Below, in pieces: positions 55,501 to 57,384 of a stretch of DNA of 64,000 nt (its first letter is position 1; each line of letters begins with the position of its first letter). The DNA comes from Plutella xylostella (Eukaryota; Arthropoda; Insecta; Lepidoptera; Plutellidae): NCBI RefSeq assembly GCF_932276165.1, contig NC_064006.1, forward strand, positions 4,540,501 to 4,604,500, given 5' to 3'. A model generated the notes under the pieces. The model saw only the letters and a program-made list of their open reading frames with translations. It ran no database searches and was not told the DNA's origin. Made by a program: the position numbers and the translations under genes.

Positions 55501-57384
55501 GTCACACACTCATACTTAATGAAAGCCTGTAGGTAGGTGCGACGACGAGCAACGCGAGGAGGAGTGGTTAGTAGATATGCTTAAAATCAACCGATAATAT
55601 TCTACCTACACAATAGGTACTTACTTGTATACAAAGTTTATTCGCGGCGAGCTTTTTGCAGGATCGCCAAAGACAGCGCCTCGGAGGGGGGCAGGGGCGG
55701 GCAGGTGGAGCAGGCGGGGAAGTGAGCTAGAACCCGTGAATCCCTACTACTACAGGAAAGAGTCGGACCCAATAGGAAAGCGTGTCGCAATAGGATTCAT
55801 TCCAATTAGAAAAAGTCGCGGATCGCGAATAAAACCGCGGGGCGCTAATTGCCTTAATAAAGTTTATTCGCGGCGAGCTTTTTGCAGGATCGCTAAAGAC
55901 AGCGCCTCGGAGGGGGCAGGGGCGGGCAGGTGGAGCAGGCGGGGAAATGAGCCAGAACCCGTGAATCCCTACTACTACAGGAAAGAGTCGGACCCAATAG
56001 GAAAGCGTGTCGCAATAGGATTCATTCCAATTAGAAAAAGTCGCGGATCGCGAATAAAACCGCGGGGCGCTAATTGCCTTAATAAAGTTTATTCGCGGCG
56101 AGCTTTTTGCAGGATCGCTAAAGACAGACGATTGGACTGCTAGAGGCCGAAGATGATGATAATATATGTAATCTTATTTTTTTATTGTTATTACGCTTCT
56201 GAAAAGTTTATTTTGTAGGTCGGGCACTTTTATTTATCCTTAGGTACCTACATGAATTTGATGTTCTCAGTAGAAAACTGTAAAATGTAAAAGGTGGATT
56301 CAACGTTCGAAGTCTGATAGTGATATCCCGATAGACCGCCTAAAGAGGTACAGTAAATATCTTAGAATACATTCTTCCTAAAATTGAATCAGTTTTTAGA
56401 GGTATAAGTATTTTAGAGTTATTATTCTGTGGTATAATGGACAAAGATGATCGGACGACAAACCAGAAAGATTTTGCGCAAGGAACCTTAATAACCAAAG
56501 CTATGAACTAATACAGGTACGGAATTTAAATAAAGGTTTTAATATAATTCTTATTTGTCTAACCGTGACCAAATAATTAGATCCGTAAAAGACAAAAATC
56601 AGTGGAAAATTTATACAATAAAGGTCAATCAGCACATCTAATTTATTAAACAAAGTAAATTACAAGTATAAAGTGTGCACTAATTAGATTCAGACAAGTT
56701 AATGTCTTAATCGTATATGTATGACCATCTCCCTCATTCTCATTATGCCTATAGGGAAACAGAGAGGGCCAATCAAAATTAATTCTGCTCAAAATGGAAA
56801 TGAATGCATGTCCAGTAAGTAGGTATAATTATGAGCGTCTATGCAGCAGAAAAAGTGTAAGATGGCACGTTACACCAATAAATACCGGGATGGCACTATC
56901 CCGGTTTCATGCAACACCACATTTTTGTATTTGAATAATTCATAATATTGGAGGGAGAGCAAACGGCTCCAATTCTAGACCTCACGATTTTCGAAGTGTG
57001 TGCCAAATTTCAGCACACTGACAGGTACTTCAAGGGCTGTCGTTGAGCATTCATCATCACGACCCATCTCGTCCTGAGGCTACCGGCCACCTTCCAATGA
57101 AGGAAGGGTTTTAGGCCTAGTCCACTTTATTGGCCTCGTGTAGGTTGGTGGTCGTTGAGCATTGGCTACCAAGAATAGCTACCGAAATGTTTCCGCCTTC
57201 AAACATGAACTCATTGAGAATTGGCTACCAATATCAAAGGAAGTTGGTTCGGCTTTAAACTGAACTGAACTGACCTGGAAGTGAAGAACCAGTAGAGGAT
57301 GGCGGTGAAGATGGCCAGCTCGGCGGCGCCACTCGCCACACGCGCGTGTTCGACCACCGACCACACGTTCAGCATCGTATCCAT
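10336..57384 (-). CDS. mino: Mitochondrial-type glycerol-3-phosphate acyltransferase (GPAT1/2), 16 exons
   Basis: Transfers an acyl group to sn-glycerol-3-phosphate, the first step of phospholipid and triacylglycerol synthesis; the family sits in mitochondrial outer or ER membranes. Exons 1-16, all on minus: 57275-57384, 38123-38270, 33608-33721, 21832-21999, 18862-19043, 18179-18415, 16518-16610, 16127-16221, 15167-15402, 14571-14781, 14002-14186, 12894-13029, 12314-12516, 11679-11815, 11158-11303, 10336-10535. Every junction is in phase with GT-AG sites; the total is 2601 nt (866 residues). All four acyltransferase blocks are present: HRSHFD (H285, D290), GAFYIRRRID (about 327-336), EGGRTRTGK (369-377) and VPVTLNYD (404-411). 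A hydrophobic segment lies at about residues 20-34. Human GPAM has 828 residues, so the length fits. Intron 1 is 19 kb because it holds a Polinton. The symbol is assigned by family resemblance to Drosophila minotaur. Confidence 0.95.
10799..10941 (-). other. Second copy of GPAT exon 15 (possible alternative exon)
   Basis: Nearly identical to exon 15 (11158-11303), with the frame open throughout and the same GTGAGT donor. It is 143 nt against 146 nt, one codon shorter, so the phases at both ends are the same. The protein difference is small (for example VVKTTLDYL for VVKNTLDYL). Its acceptor, GGTGTTAG, lacks a good pyrimidine tract, whereas exon 15 has CCACCCGCAG. Neither length is a multiple of three, so using both copies together would break the frame. 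It is either a mutually exclusive exon or a young dead duplicate. Confidence 0.7.
11040..11125 (+). repeat. SINE tail fragment between the exon 15 copies
   Basis: The phrase GGTCGGATGGCCGTATGTGAG followed by ATCCCC and a TTAT-rich end matches the 3' tail of the SINE at 22098-22337. It lies in the intron between the duplicated exons. Confidence 0.6.
11158..11303 (-). CDS. mino: GPAT exon 15
   Basis: Codes for RRLILTIRPLLEAYSATCRC through HNRMVY. It has a strong acceptor (CCACCCGCAG) and a GTGAGT donor. A near-identical copy lies 217 bases further 3'. Confidence 0.92.
11679..11815 (-). CDS. mino: GPAT exon 14
   Basis: Codes for an acidic linker (QTLDFDEEEERDRTDTIKYR) after a Q-rich start. It joins exons 13 and 15 in phase, with a GTGAGG donor. 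Confidence 0.9.
11880..12170 (-). repeat. 5S-rRNA-headed SINE, degraded
   Basis: Read on minus, the head contains TTAAGCAACGCATGGCACGG followed by GGATGGGTGACAG, which resembles the internal control region of 5S rRNA. It ends with GAGCCCCAGCAGTAGGGATG, a common lepidopteran LINE-type tail. It is the same family as 20772-21141. It lies in GPAT intron 13. Confidence 0.65.
12314..12516 (-). CDS. mino: GPAT exon 13
   Basis: Codes for ALESIIRQPGADPDVVRHST and onward to IGAMIADETISSIE. It begins after ATTACAG and ends at GTAAG, with both phases matching its neighbours. Confidence 0.92.
12894..13029 (-). CDS. mino: GPAT exon 12
   Basis: Codes for LDMLGTSLVLVTSRG and IPAALELAYYCNTVVAHY. It is very GC-rich against its AT-rich introns. 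The donor is GTACGT and the acceptor CTTCCAG. Confidence 0.92.
13230..13330. repeat. Intronic repeat unit related to 13676-13870
   Basis: The stretch CATTCAACACAGATGGCGGC with the following TTTTGTGTTTCTTTTACGA resembles two tandem units of roughly 110 bp at 13676-13870 (AACATAGATA..., CGATACGCTCTAAATGCTG). All lie in GPAT intron 11, around the duplicated exon end. Confidence 0.5.
13470..13582 (-). pseudogene. Broken copy of GPAT exon 11 (3' half)
   Basis: About 110 bases are nearly identical to the 3' part of exon 11, including its GTGAGT donor. The 5' part of the exon and its acceptor are missing: beyond 13582 the sequence turns into unrelated GTGACGTCACAGCGACGG-type DNA. It cannot serve as a normal internal exon. 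Some flanking intron sequence (ACTATAGCTAC) is copied too. Confidence 0.8.
14002..14186 (-). CDS. mino: GPAT exon 11
   Basis: Codes for AAKATALMSTNVVSYVLLTE and then RVTSRAARLCAAGRDLGYSG. The first part is a hydrophobic segment near residues 533-548, fitting the membrane region of the family after the catalytic domain. Confidence 0.93.
14571..14781 (-). CDS. mino: GPAT exon 10
   Basis: Codes for ELVTSFQKYNHLKSP and, later, FNHSHSSLYGADVSTEHKMM, a stretch strongly conserved in animal GPATs. The phases fit exons 9 and 11. Confidence 0.95.
15167..15402 (-). CDS. mino: GPAT exon 9 (acyltransferase block IV)
   Basis: Codes for GILSVIMDAYLDGTIDDALL, then VPVTLNYDKLVDGNFAREQL and GIWRTLHTDHGSIRVDFCQP. 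VPVTLNYD is block IV of the glycerolipid acyltransferases. Confidence 0.97.
15449..15550. repeat. Short mariner-like MITE
   Basis: Terminal inverted repeats read ATAGAGGGTGTTGCAAAAAG and, on the other strand, ATACAGGATGCTGCAAAAAG. The ends abut TA dinucleotides, as expected of Tc1/mariner-type elements. About 100 bp, in GPAT intron 8. Confidence 0.65.
16127..16221 (-). CDS. mino: GPAT exon 8 (acyltransferase block III)
   Basis: Codes for AYILNSLSAKNNLEFFIEGG followed by RTRTGKPQPPK. EGGRTRTGK is the substrate-binding block of the family. Confidence 0.97.
16518..16610 (-). CDS. mino: GPAT exon 7 (acyltransferase block II)
   Basis: Codes for WFLRGCGAFYIRRRIDGSEY and HGDPVYKSAL. GAFYIRRRID is block II, which helps bind glycerol-3-phosphate. 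Confidence 0.96.
16611..17824. other. GPAT intron 6, AT-rich part
   Basis: No repeat family or gene was recognised. The stretch between 17730 and 17824 leads into the pseudo-exon copies. Confidence 0.5.
17825..17945 (-). pseudogene. Broken GPAT exon 6 copy A
   Basis: Similar to the 3' part of exon 6, including the CCCAAAGAACGG end and the acyltransferase HRSHFDY codons. A stretch of 34 bases present in exon 6 between GTTATC and AGATAC (plus-strand reading) is missing, which shifts the frame. The 5' part and acceptor are absent. Confidence 0.8.
17970..18131 (-). pseudogene. Broken GPAT exon 6 copy B
   Basis: Keeps the GTGAGT donor and most of the 3' part of exon 6. It has lost 5 bases at the codon for the catalytic histidine (GTACCAC then CGGAGCC, without TGCAT) and 1 base further on. 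The frame and active site are both destroyed. Copies A and B lie side by side, just 3' of the working exon. Confidence 0.85.
18179..18415 (-). CDS. mino: GPAT exon 6 (catalytic block I)
   Basis: Codes for FVAWACHKAIRRVAGGGCGT and then LPLIFVPLHRSHFDYILVTF with PPLVAAGDNMRIPFF. HRSHFD is the HxxxxD catalytic motif; H285 is the presumed general base. Confidence 0.97.
18862..19043 (-). CDS. mino: GPAT exon 5
   Basis: Codes for VVKDDRFQQAIEETTQQELR and RVEASAMRILADISSAMSNN, the helical region just before the catalytic domain. The donor is GTATGA and the acceptor CCCAG. Confidence 0.94.
19734..21699 (+). mobile_element. Non-autonomous DNA transposon, copy 1 (5-bp TSD)
   Basis: Begins CAGGGTGTCCACT and ends with its reverse complement AGTGGACACCCTG. 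It is flanked by a 5-bp target duplication ATAAC (19729-19733 and 21700-21704). Inside both ends the phrase TTTCCCTGACTTTCC is repeated many times, a likely transposase-binding array. It has no transposase. Compared with copy 2 (36118-37650) it contains a nested SINE of about 370 bp. The CAG-type ends and 5-bp duplication would suit a hAT5-like group, but this is a guess. Confidence 0.88.
20772..21141 (+). mobile_element. 5S-rRNA-headed SINE nested in the DNA transposon
   Basis: The head has GGTTAAGCAACAACTGGCAC, then CGGTCAGTCATTGGATAGGT and CACCG, clearly related to the 5S rRNA internal promoter (AAGCAAC, GGATGGGTGACC). The body has ACGCTTCCGTGCTTCGGA. The tail, CCTGTGCCCCAGCAGTGGGG, resembles that of a lepidopteran LINE. 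It is absent at the same site in copy 2 of the host transposon. Confidence 0.75.
21832..21999 (-). CDS. mino: GPAT exon 4
   Basis: Codes for ESWRDPQGASDSGAVINILD and SRCLCDVAQCVNLTKYDYKD. It is 168 nt, phase 0 on both sides. Confidence 0.93.
22098..22337 (+). mobile_element. tRNA-headed SINE
   Basis: Polymerase III box A-like (TGGTGCAGTGGTTAG) and box B (GGTTCGATTCC) form a tRNA-like head of about 75 bp. The body ends in AGCTTGGGGTCGGATGGCC, then a short ATT-type tail. A related head occurs at 27364 and 60636; the tail recurs near 11085. Confidence 0.8.
22338..23244. other. GPAT intron 3, part
   Basis: About 22385-22520 resembles a degraded LINE or Helitron fragment (GTTACTCTATCACGGGAAAAACGG-like, TTATCCCGGATTAATTCCCA). 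The rest is plain AT-rich intron. Confidence 0.4.
23245..24000. repeat. Element built of degenerate short motifs
   Basis: The left half repeats variants of CATTTCGCATAA and GTCTAAAC. The right half repeats their reverse complements (TTATGCGAAATAAC, CTAAACGAGA, TTTATGCCATACGA). It thus looks like a foldback made of many imperfect 12-15 base motifs. The centre holds the purine-rich GTGCGACGACGAGCAAAGCG motif and an AGCGGAGCGCAGCGAAGCGG run. No coding sequence is supported. Confidence 0.5.
24001..26171. other. GPAT intron 3, part
   Basis: AT-rich intron with no gene or clear repeat. A short ACT microsatellite lies at about 26152-26168. Confidence 0.5.
26172..26252 (+). repeat. tRNA-like SINE head relic
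   Basis: GTACTGGGTTCGACTCCCAG contains a box B, and GGATGGTATATAGCGGCCGA looks like a diverged box A. The cloverleaf is incomplete, so it is read as a SINE head and not a working tRNA gene. Confidence 0.5.
26775..27092 (-). mobile_element. tRNA-headed SINE, minus strand
   Basis: Read on minus it begins AGCGGTGGTAGCTCAGTCGG and contains GGGTTCGAATCCCGGCGCTG, box A and box B of a tRNA-like head. A body common in Lepidoptera follows (CTGCATATCTAGATTTAGCA, CGCGCAGTGGACCAGCGTGG). There is no acceptor-stem closure, so it is not a real tRNA gene. Confidence 0.8.
27364..27638 (+). mobile_element. tRNA-headed SINE, copy A
   Basis: Head with box A-like GGCGTAGTGGTTAG and box B GGTTCGATTCC; body GGACTAACAGAACACTCTGG; ends in GTGCGTG plus about 25 T. 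The target duplication TAGAAAA is at 27355-27361 and 27638-27644. Nearly identical to 60636-60905, which points to recent activity. Confidence 0.88.
27645..29235. other. GPAT intron 3, part
   Basis: No gene. About 28240-28395 resembles the 3' end of an RTE-type LINE (CATGCACTGCTGGAAATAAG, TTTCCCAAGGCGC). An imperfect hairpin (CTTCGCCG...CGAAGTGAAGCGAAG) lies near 28400-28500. Confidence 0.4.
29236..29402. repeat. Foldback MITE
   Basis: Ends read AAGGTGCTTACATAG and CTATGTAAGCACCCT. TGTACCGGTAACCTGATTAT occurs twice inside. About 165 bp with no coding capacity. Confidence 0.65.
29403..31734. other. GPAT intron 3, part
   Basis: No gene. About 30700-30815 resembles a LINE tail fragment (CACGGCTGGTCATATGCCTC, CCCAAAGAGAGCCACAACAC). 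The rest is AT-rich. Confidence 0.4.
31735..32787. repeat. 1.05-kb near-perfect foldback
   Basis: The sequence from about 31737 to 32250 is the reverse complement of about 32785 back to 32280, with scattered mismatches. The centre of symmetry is near 32265 and the loop is tiny. Outer ends read GTAGTCCAGTCAA and TTGACTGGACTAC. The left arm has an extra ATAAATGACTC near its outer end. It has no coding sequence. Because it lies in GPAT intron 3, any pre-mRNA would fold into a long double-stranded hairpin. Target-site duplications could not be settled. Confidence 0.9.
32788..33607. other. GPAT intron 3, 5' part
   Basis: AT-rich; no gene or repeat recognised. Confidence 0.5.
33608..33721 (-). CDS. 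mino: GPAT exon 3
   Basis: Codes for ARSTSLYRVKDGPVVPPPQP and CARCAPLSR. It is 114 nt, phase 0 on both sides, GC-rich, with a GTGAGT donor. The cysteine-containing end matches the CC..CC..S region of vertebrate GPATs. Confidence 0.9.
33722..36117. other. GPAT intron 2, AT-rich part
   Basis: About 2.4 kb of AT-rich intron with no recognised repeat or gene. Confidence 0.5.
36118..37650 (+). mobile_element. Non-autonomous DNA transposon, copy 2 (5-bp TSD)
   Basis: Same CAGGGTGTCCACT ends and TTTCCCTGAC subterminal repeats as 19734-21699. The target duplication CTTGC is at 36113-36117 and 37651-37655. It is 1533 bp and lacks the nested SINE of copy 1. It has several small indels against copy 1 and no coding sequence. 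Confidence 0.9.
37845..37897. repeat. Short inverted repeat
   Basis: CTTCACGCTAC and GTAGCGTGAAG flank about 30 bases containing GTTTCGATCGGGCCGTGCCC. Probably a small foldback relic. Confidence 0.4.
38123..38270 (-). CDS. mino: GPAT exon 2
   Basis: Codes for RVADMLEVVGERVGGWCGRD and SLRQAVRAKKRQHQADVYAR. The acceptor TGTCTGCAG and donor GTGAGG are both good. The phase matches exon 1 across the 19-kb intron. Confidence 0.92.
38271..39280. other. GPAT intron 1, 3' part
   Basis: No gene or clear repeat was recognised in this kilobase. Confidence 0.4.
39281..39860. repeat. Interspersed repeat with GGGTTCCGTA and GGCCGGTTTTT ends
   Basis: Begins TTTAGGGTTCCGTAGCC, includes a CCGTCTGT tandem run at about 39339-39361, and ends CTACGGAACCCTTTG with CTTGGCCGGTTTTTTAC. 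AGGGTTCCGTAG and CTACGGAACCCT are reverse complements. This layout is common in lepidopteran introns. I cannot name its superfamily. Confidence 0.65.
40558..40600. repeat. LINE tail fragment flanking the Polinton
   Basis: GTGTGGGACGCCCTCCGGCT and the following AGATAGGTTGATGACTT look like the 3' end of an RTE-type LINE. GACTGCTAGAGGCCGAAGAT beyond the right end of the Polinton (from about 56128) looks like the remainder, so the element may have inserted into an older LINE tail. Confidence 0.4.
40601..41166. repeat. 225-bp tandem repeats, left end
   Basis: AGGGATTCAC starts at 40606, 40831 and 41056, a period of exactly 225. About two and a half units. Each contains AATTAGCGCCCCGCGGTTTT and TGCTCCACCTGCCCGCCCCT. 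Because 225 is divisible by three, one frame stays open outwards (minus) for 161 codons, which is not by itself evidence of a gene. Confidence 0.95.
41952..41960 (+). promoter_or_regulatory. TATA box of the left TIR gene
   Basis: TATATAAAA in a GC context (GCG...CGCGC). Transcription would start near 41982; the first ATG after that is the one at 42064. Confidence 0.7.
42064..42841 (+). CDS. Polinton TIR gene, left copy, function unknown
   Basis: Inferred exons are 42064-42069 (ATGAAT) and 42377-42841, joined over an intron with GTAAGT donor and TTTGTTTTAG acceptor, giving 156 residues. Without splicing, the first usable ATG is 42410 (143 residues). Support for splicing: a TATA box 110 bases upstream, the first ATG of the transcript falling exactly at the donor, and the frame staying open across the junction. 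The product starts acidic (SPSDDE), has a basic NLS-like stretch (KKSKSK), then a globular part with SHLIKIEMYDMKKL and KADMRIKLYCTSDHILFHD. I recognise no family. A copy with one residue changed sits in the right TIR. Confidence 0.75.
42925..42932 (+). promoter_or_regulatory. TATA box of the PolB gene
   Basis: TATATAAA, 60 bases before the ATG at 42985 and just inside the TIR edge, so this promoter is unique to the left end. Confidence 0.7.
42985..47320 (+). CDS. Protein-primed family B DNA polymerase (Polinton PolB), spliced
   Basis: Copies the element from a terminal protein primer. Proposed exons are 42985-43061 and 43615-47320, 3783 nt or 1260 residues. The long frame has no ATG for its first 200-odd codons, so the upstream exon is needed; a donor at 43066 with an acceptor at 43597 is an alternative. 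Features in order: short acidic N-terminal peptide; C2H2 zinc finger (about 43759-43825); a Cys/His region with CFSWAVLAGLYP and NGHYCLI; a second finger; ExoI YADFEAF (about 44921); a Cys pair and ExoII NLSNYDAHF (about 45355); ExoIII YLKTDVLLLADIFE (about 45807); motif A LDANNLYGWAM (about 46106); motif B LMNNAIFGKTMEN (about 46530); motif C YTDTDS (46838-46855). All catalytic aspartates are present, so it appears active. Confidence 0.93.
43237..43500 (+). CDS. Small gene inside the PolB intron, unknown
   Basis: 87 residues starting MMNFTYEDLLLLNKTLLLDK, later FYTPCKGHPI and YCNTC, which could form a small metal-binding site. A TATA-like GTATAAATG lies near 43174, about 60 bases upstream. 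It lies wholly inside the proposed PolB intron on the same strand. It may be a separate gene, or an exon of an alternative transcript. Confidence 0.5.
   Translation: MMNFTYEDLLLLNKTLLLDKFNKYIRLWYINGVLPSSLKNDSNVIPFYTPCKGHPINSSLLNNTDEIDGVHIMQAYCNTCTRSETST
47522..47527 (+). terminator. Poly(A) signal after PolB
   Basis: AATAAA about 200 bases after the PolB stop and just before the TATA box of the next gene block. Confidence 0.55.
47538..47543 (+). promoter_or_regulatory. TATA box before the packaging and capsid block
   Basis: TATAAA, 82 bases before the ATPase start codon. It is the only clear promoter before a run of six closely packed genes. Confidence 0.6.
47620..48276 (+). CDS. Genome-packaging ATPase (A32/FtsK-HerA type)
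   Basis: Pumps DNA into preformed capsids in the Polinton-adenovirus-PRD1 lineage. 218 residues. Walker A GGPSGCGKTNF is near residue 13 and Walker B HLVIIDDLM near residue 85. A downstream polar motif, FYITQNLFHQGKGQRDIS, precedes a conserved NSSYIIFFKNPRD. The length is usual for Polinton ATPases. The TAA stop overlaps the next ATG (TAATG). Confidence 0.95.
   Translation: MHHFIHPFTAIIGGPSGCGKTNFVTNFIKYVKKICNTNFSQITWCYDEMQPSYNLLEVNYHQGLPELTMFDGKTPHLVIIDDLMRESDGRIVDLFTKGSHHRNLSIFYITQNLFHQGKGQRDISLNSSYIIFFKNPRDKTQIRYLARQVFPENPKFVEEAYKDATKEAHGYLMVDLKQNTSDIYRLKTNIFEQQHCIVYVPKKGFKYDVQKQIPIISK
48276..48602 (+). CDS. Small basic protein with hydrophobic tail
   Basis: 108 residues, rich in lysine and arginine in the middle (KLRKHKSTLRKLVSKGKHQF) and ending GGAFLPIILGSVLTGLINSI, a glycine-led hydrophobic segment. 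Similar small proteins follow the ATPase in other Polintons. The composition suits a core or membrane-active virion peptide comparable to adenovirus core peptides, but this role is inferred from composition only. Confidence 0.75.
   Translation: MPGRVTTHKHFLTALQTLKPKFRKALLKVCSEEEINCICECIHNVLKGNIPLQNKDSIKLRKHKSTLRKLVSKGKHQFRKHIIIQKGGAFLPIILGSVLTGLINSILR
48611..49390 (+). CDS. Conserved Polinton protein, function unknown
   Basis: 259 residues from ATG 48611, 8 bases after the previous stop. The N-terminal half is acidic and helical (EFLEKIKQSDKPETTLTRLD, KWTLYLQTLQRYLHF). The centre has a more globular LIPKTYLKKGELLLENILKN and GEVTINNQPILHSNIVDLIN. A low-complexity Asn/Ser/Glu linker follows, then a basic end. 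I know of similar proteins upstream of Polinton integrases but no assigned function. The end overlaps the integrase start by 16 nt. Confidence 0.7.
   Translation: MDNTKKLLLVEPEFLEKIKQSDKPETTLTRLDDEMNKILNSKVDDREKWTLYLQTLQRYLHFTEEERQPLITVKNNLTENSEENIATTVTKSEPLKQDVSNINYPLSAYTPSHLLKLIPKTYLKKGELLLENILKNKDRVNWNDRGEVTINNQPILHSNIVDLINDVLRPLKRAKPRGWEVFSSLLHDIKVPLYCIGNPANLNYINSLNSNEINSQSNTKKEEIKQASPETEIQENYTPKLKNIGKISKKIDWERWTPY
49375..50457 (+). CDS. Polinton integrase (rve) with C-terminal chromodomain
   Basis: Inserts the element into host DNA. 360 residues from ATG 49375. The retroviral-type catalytic core has D in WQADLSDMQ, D in HIQSDKGSEF and E in SIVERFQRTLK about 35 residues later, the expected spacing. 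After an SH3-like stretch (YRIGDYVRITKYKH) the end forms a chromodomain: VDKIIRSRYS, VLVKWKGYPNKFNSWIKASN. Chromodomain-bearing integrases of retrotransposons can read histone marks, so target choice may depend on chromatin. The stop overlaps the penton start as ATGA. Confidence 0.95.
   Translation: MDPVLEINDIYYNVSHPAGYSSVDKLAKSMKGKMKKEDVKTWLEAQETYTLHKPLIRRFPRNKYVLSNFNELWQADLSDMQSYSEYNDGFKYLMCVIDVFSKYAFVRPMKNKNAETSKQCFESIFHAAKATPRHIQSDKGSEFIANSVRLYFKSKNINYYTTNNPDIKASIVERFQRTLKMKMWRYFTHKNTYRYIDILPDLLQSYNHSFHRSIKMAPSDVTSENIMTVWRNLYHTKSADKTQNKPKYRIGDYVRITKYKHIFQKGYETNWSDEVFQILTIIPRSPWAVYTLKDLQGEAITGTFYERELQRVIYDPTRQYKVDKIIRSRYSGVRKEVLVKWKGYPNKFNSWIKASNLEKI
50454..51230 (+). CDS. Polinton minor capsid (penton) protein
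   Basis: 258 residues from ATG 50454, which overlaps the integrase stop. It starts MMEESFYLTLLSNSSMSYFP and FPQNTTANFSTMLP, the usual opening of Polinton penton proteins, with WVVGLVEFHYPCTMFNV next. The C-terminal half has LDPIKYIYGAHRMHTFSPAH and a DIRTSTGGKIPFQFG strand pair typical of this family. It would form the single-jelly-roll capsomer at capsid vertices. The last codons overlap the next gene (ATGA). Confidence 0.9.
   Translation: MMEESFYLTLLSNSSMSYFPQNTTANFSTMLPKSIKLEGEWVVGLVEFHYPCTMFNVQEYENVLYIKKNVMIPDEEIMTSVEYKSHIPATNYESIDQMINALNENSLIKNNVTFSYDKSSKIVHLTDHKNETKSIKLTPKLGLQLGFEPYTNMILNSYGKYPYNLYLGLPSQLFVYCDIIDPQMVGDVMTSLLRIIPLDPIKYIYGAHRMHTFSPAHYLPIMRREFDTVEIDIRTSTGGKIPFQFGTSCVKLHFKRIK
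51227..51667 (+). CDS. pVI-like minor virion protein
   Basis: 146 residues. A glycine-rich start (GTGIGIVYKGVPHQRGHGIG) leads into a hydrophobic, probably amphipathic segment SFLGGLFRSVLPLLSSGAKA, followed by VGKEALHTGVGILSDM and a very basic tail (KTSQRRGTKNKINKRKVN). This pattern matches proteins next to the capsid genes in many Polintons and resembles adenovirus protein VI in layout. Role inferred: membrane-active internal capsid protein and possible protease cofactor. Confidence 0.8.
   Translation: MSPQHPCPYEKYYSHQAGTGIGIVYKGVPHQRGHGIGSFLGGLFRSVLPLLSSGAKAVGKEALHTGVGILSDMIKSQPLEESVKQRLKMASANLKRKADSKVDSLMSGSGYKLKRLTQRPIIASKTSQRRGTKNKINKRKVNDIFS
51664..51687 (+). repeat. TAA microsatellite before the capsid gene
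   Basis: Eight or so TAA/ATA triplets separate the pVI-like stop from the major capsid ATG at 51688. Confidence 0.9.
51688..53001 (+). CDS. Polinton major capsid protein (double jelly roll)
   Basis: 437 residues. The start, including LFALPSTQTSIESGLWVHYK, then PIEFQVPGNGEDYVDLSHTL and NNWLHSLFSQLDVYLNQKLV, is the signature of the Polinton capsid family often annotated after C. elegans F54H12.2. Later VPGNG-like and YCLMAFDLTPDLSANNNSHW match the second jelly roll, and the C-terminus has LRLEVRFDTALTSTVNCIVY. The length is complete with no breaks. A TATAAAT near 51558 inside the preceding gene could drive a separate transcript. Confidence 0.95.
   Translation: MSFLHNNSCECTKSELDLFALPSTQTSIESGLWVHYKPISSLSDDGPIEFQVPGNGEDYVDLSHTLLHIKAKVLNQDSSVVTESTNVAPVNNWLHSLFSQLDVYLNQKLVSPPNNTYAYRAYIENLLNYGPAAKESHLTCGLWYGDTSGKMDSTDEGNKGFIKRKELAKQSREVEMLGHVHADIFNQEKFLINGVEMRVKLVRTKETFNLMSTTLDAKFKVQITDATLIIRRTRINPSVLLAHQKALATTTAKYPITRAEVKVLTIPAGVQGKTLDNIFLGQIPKRCIVGFVNNIAFNGSLNTNPFNFQNYNINSFSLYVDGQQIPSKTLQPSFENKVFTNAYHTLFSGTGIHFLNEGNSISREDFADGYCLMAFDLTPDLSANNNSHWNLIRHGSLRLEVRFDTALTSTVNCIVYAEFDNVLEINKNRDITVDYNS
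53022..53028 (+). promoter_or_regulatory. TATA box of the protease gene
   Basis: TATAAAA, 54 bases before the ATG at 53076, in the only sizeable gap within the late gene block. Confidence 0.65.
53076..53513 (+). CDS. Adenain-like capsid maturation cysteine protease
   Basis: 145 residues, C5/C48 (Ulp1-like) fold. The catalytic His lies in GSHWVAI, the acidic residue in GEYFDSYG, and the Cys in TTVCGEYCLVYLYF, in the expected order. It is shorter than adenovirus protease (about 204 residues) but usual for Polintons. It would trim capsid or core precursors. AATAAA follows at once (53514-53519). Confidence 0.93.
   Translation: MDTQQIKNYLVEISPYLMHNVFAANRIPLNVSRPFFAVVNLDPDSKPGSHWVAISIDSNGLGEYFDSYGRNASSYHKSFLARNCHNWYYNSKILQNYFTTVCGEYCLVYLYFKFKGLSMKTFLNLFTEETMFNDLLVREMFNSIF
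53514..53519 (+). terminator. Poly(A) signal of the protease gene
   Basis: AATAAA directly after the TAA stop, facing a minus-strand AATAAA at 53546-53551, so the two gene blocks converge here. Confidence 0.65.
53546..53551 (-). terminator. Poly(A) signal of the right-end minus gene
   Basis: AATAAA on minus about 110 bases after the stop at 53660. Confidence 0.5.
53660..53881 (-). CDS. Right-end small gene sharing the PolB N-terminal peptide
   Basis: 73 residues from ATG 53881, in a strong start context (ACCATGG). The first part, MDYTLHSSVFDAALIEALLD, lines up with the N-terminal exon of PolB, MDLSLDSSSYDAELLKALAD; the remainder (PPMLPLRFNPLRIVWSEESE) differs. It starts about 20 bases inside the right TIR. 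No TATA box precedes it in the unique part, so it may use a TIR promoter. Function unknown. Confidence 0.6.
   Translation of the reverse strand: MDYTLHSSVFDAALIEALLDYERRQEQSSYSPMLSPPMLPLRFNPLRIVWSEESEEMSPFTLDVNFSYSPTLF
53970..54733 (-). CDS. Polinton TIR gene, right copy
   Basis: Mirror copy of the left TIR gene: exons 54728-54733 and 53970-54434 on minus, or 143 residues from ATG 54401 if unspliced. One residue differs (LMVSIT against LMFSIT). The donor GTAAGT, the acceptor TTTTAG and the TATA box (54837-54845, TATATAAAA on minus) are all kept. Confidence 0.75.
55624..56127. repeat. 225-bp tandem repeats, right end
   Basis: TCCCTACTAC starts at 55741 and 55966, period 225, with partial units on both sides. 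One frame stays open outwards (plus) for 172 codons because the period is a multiple of three. Confidence 0.93.
56128..57274. other. GPAT intron 1, 5' part
   Basis: Begins with a LINE-tail-like GACTGCTAGAGGCCGAAGAT. About 57048-57160 is a fragment of the 5S-SINE or LINE tail family (CTTCCAATGAAGGAAGGGTT, TTAGGCCTAGTCCA). The rest is AT-rich. Confidence 0.45.
57275..57384 (-). CDS. mino: GPAT exon 1 (start codon)
   Basis: ATG at 57384; codes for MDTMLNVWSVVEHARV, then a hydrophobic stretch AAELAIFTAILYWFF. The frame runs upstream to a stop without another ATG, so this start is well defined. The donor is CCAG|GTCAGT. Confidence 0.88.

Larger units (their letters stand above)
40601..56127 (+). 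mobile_element. Complete Polinton/Maverick element
   Basis: About 15.5 kb bounded by long inverted repeats and inserted in GPAT intron 1, polymerase on the opposite strand to GPAT. Order on plus: TIR gene, PolB, packaging ATPase, small basic protein, 259-residue unknown, integrase, penton, pVI-like, major capsid, protease; then a small minus-strand gene and the second TIR gene. This is the full self-synthesising Polinton set and could in principle make virions. No stop or frameshift breaks the core genes. Near-identity of the TIRs suggests recent insertion. A 6-bp target duplication, usual for the group, could not be identified, partly because the ends lie in tandem repeats of different phase. 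Confidence 0.95.
53902..56127 (-). repeat. Right terminal inverted repeat
   Basis: Reverse complement of 40601-42909, near-identical, with the small indels noted there. It runs from AGGGGCGTC at 53902 to GATCGCTAAAGACAG at 56127. It ends in a different phase of the 225-bp repeat than the left TIR and has two rather than three copies of TCCCTACTAC. Confidence 0.93.
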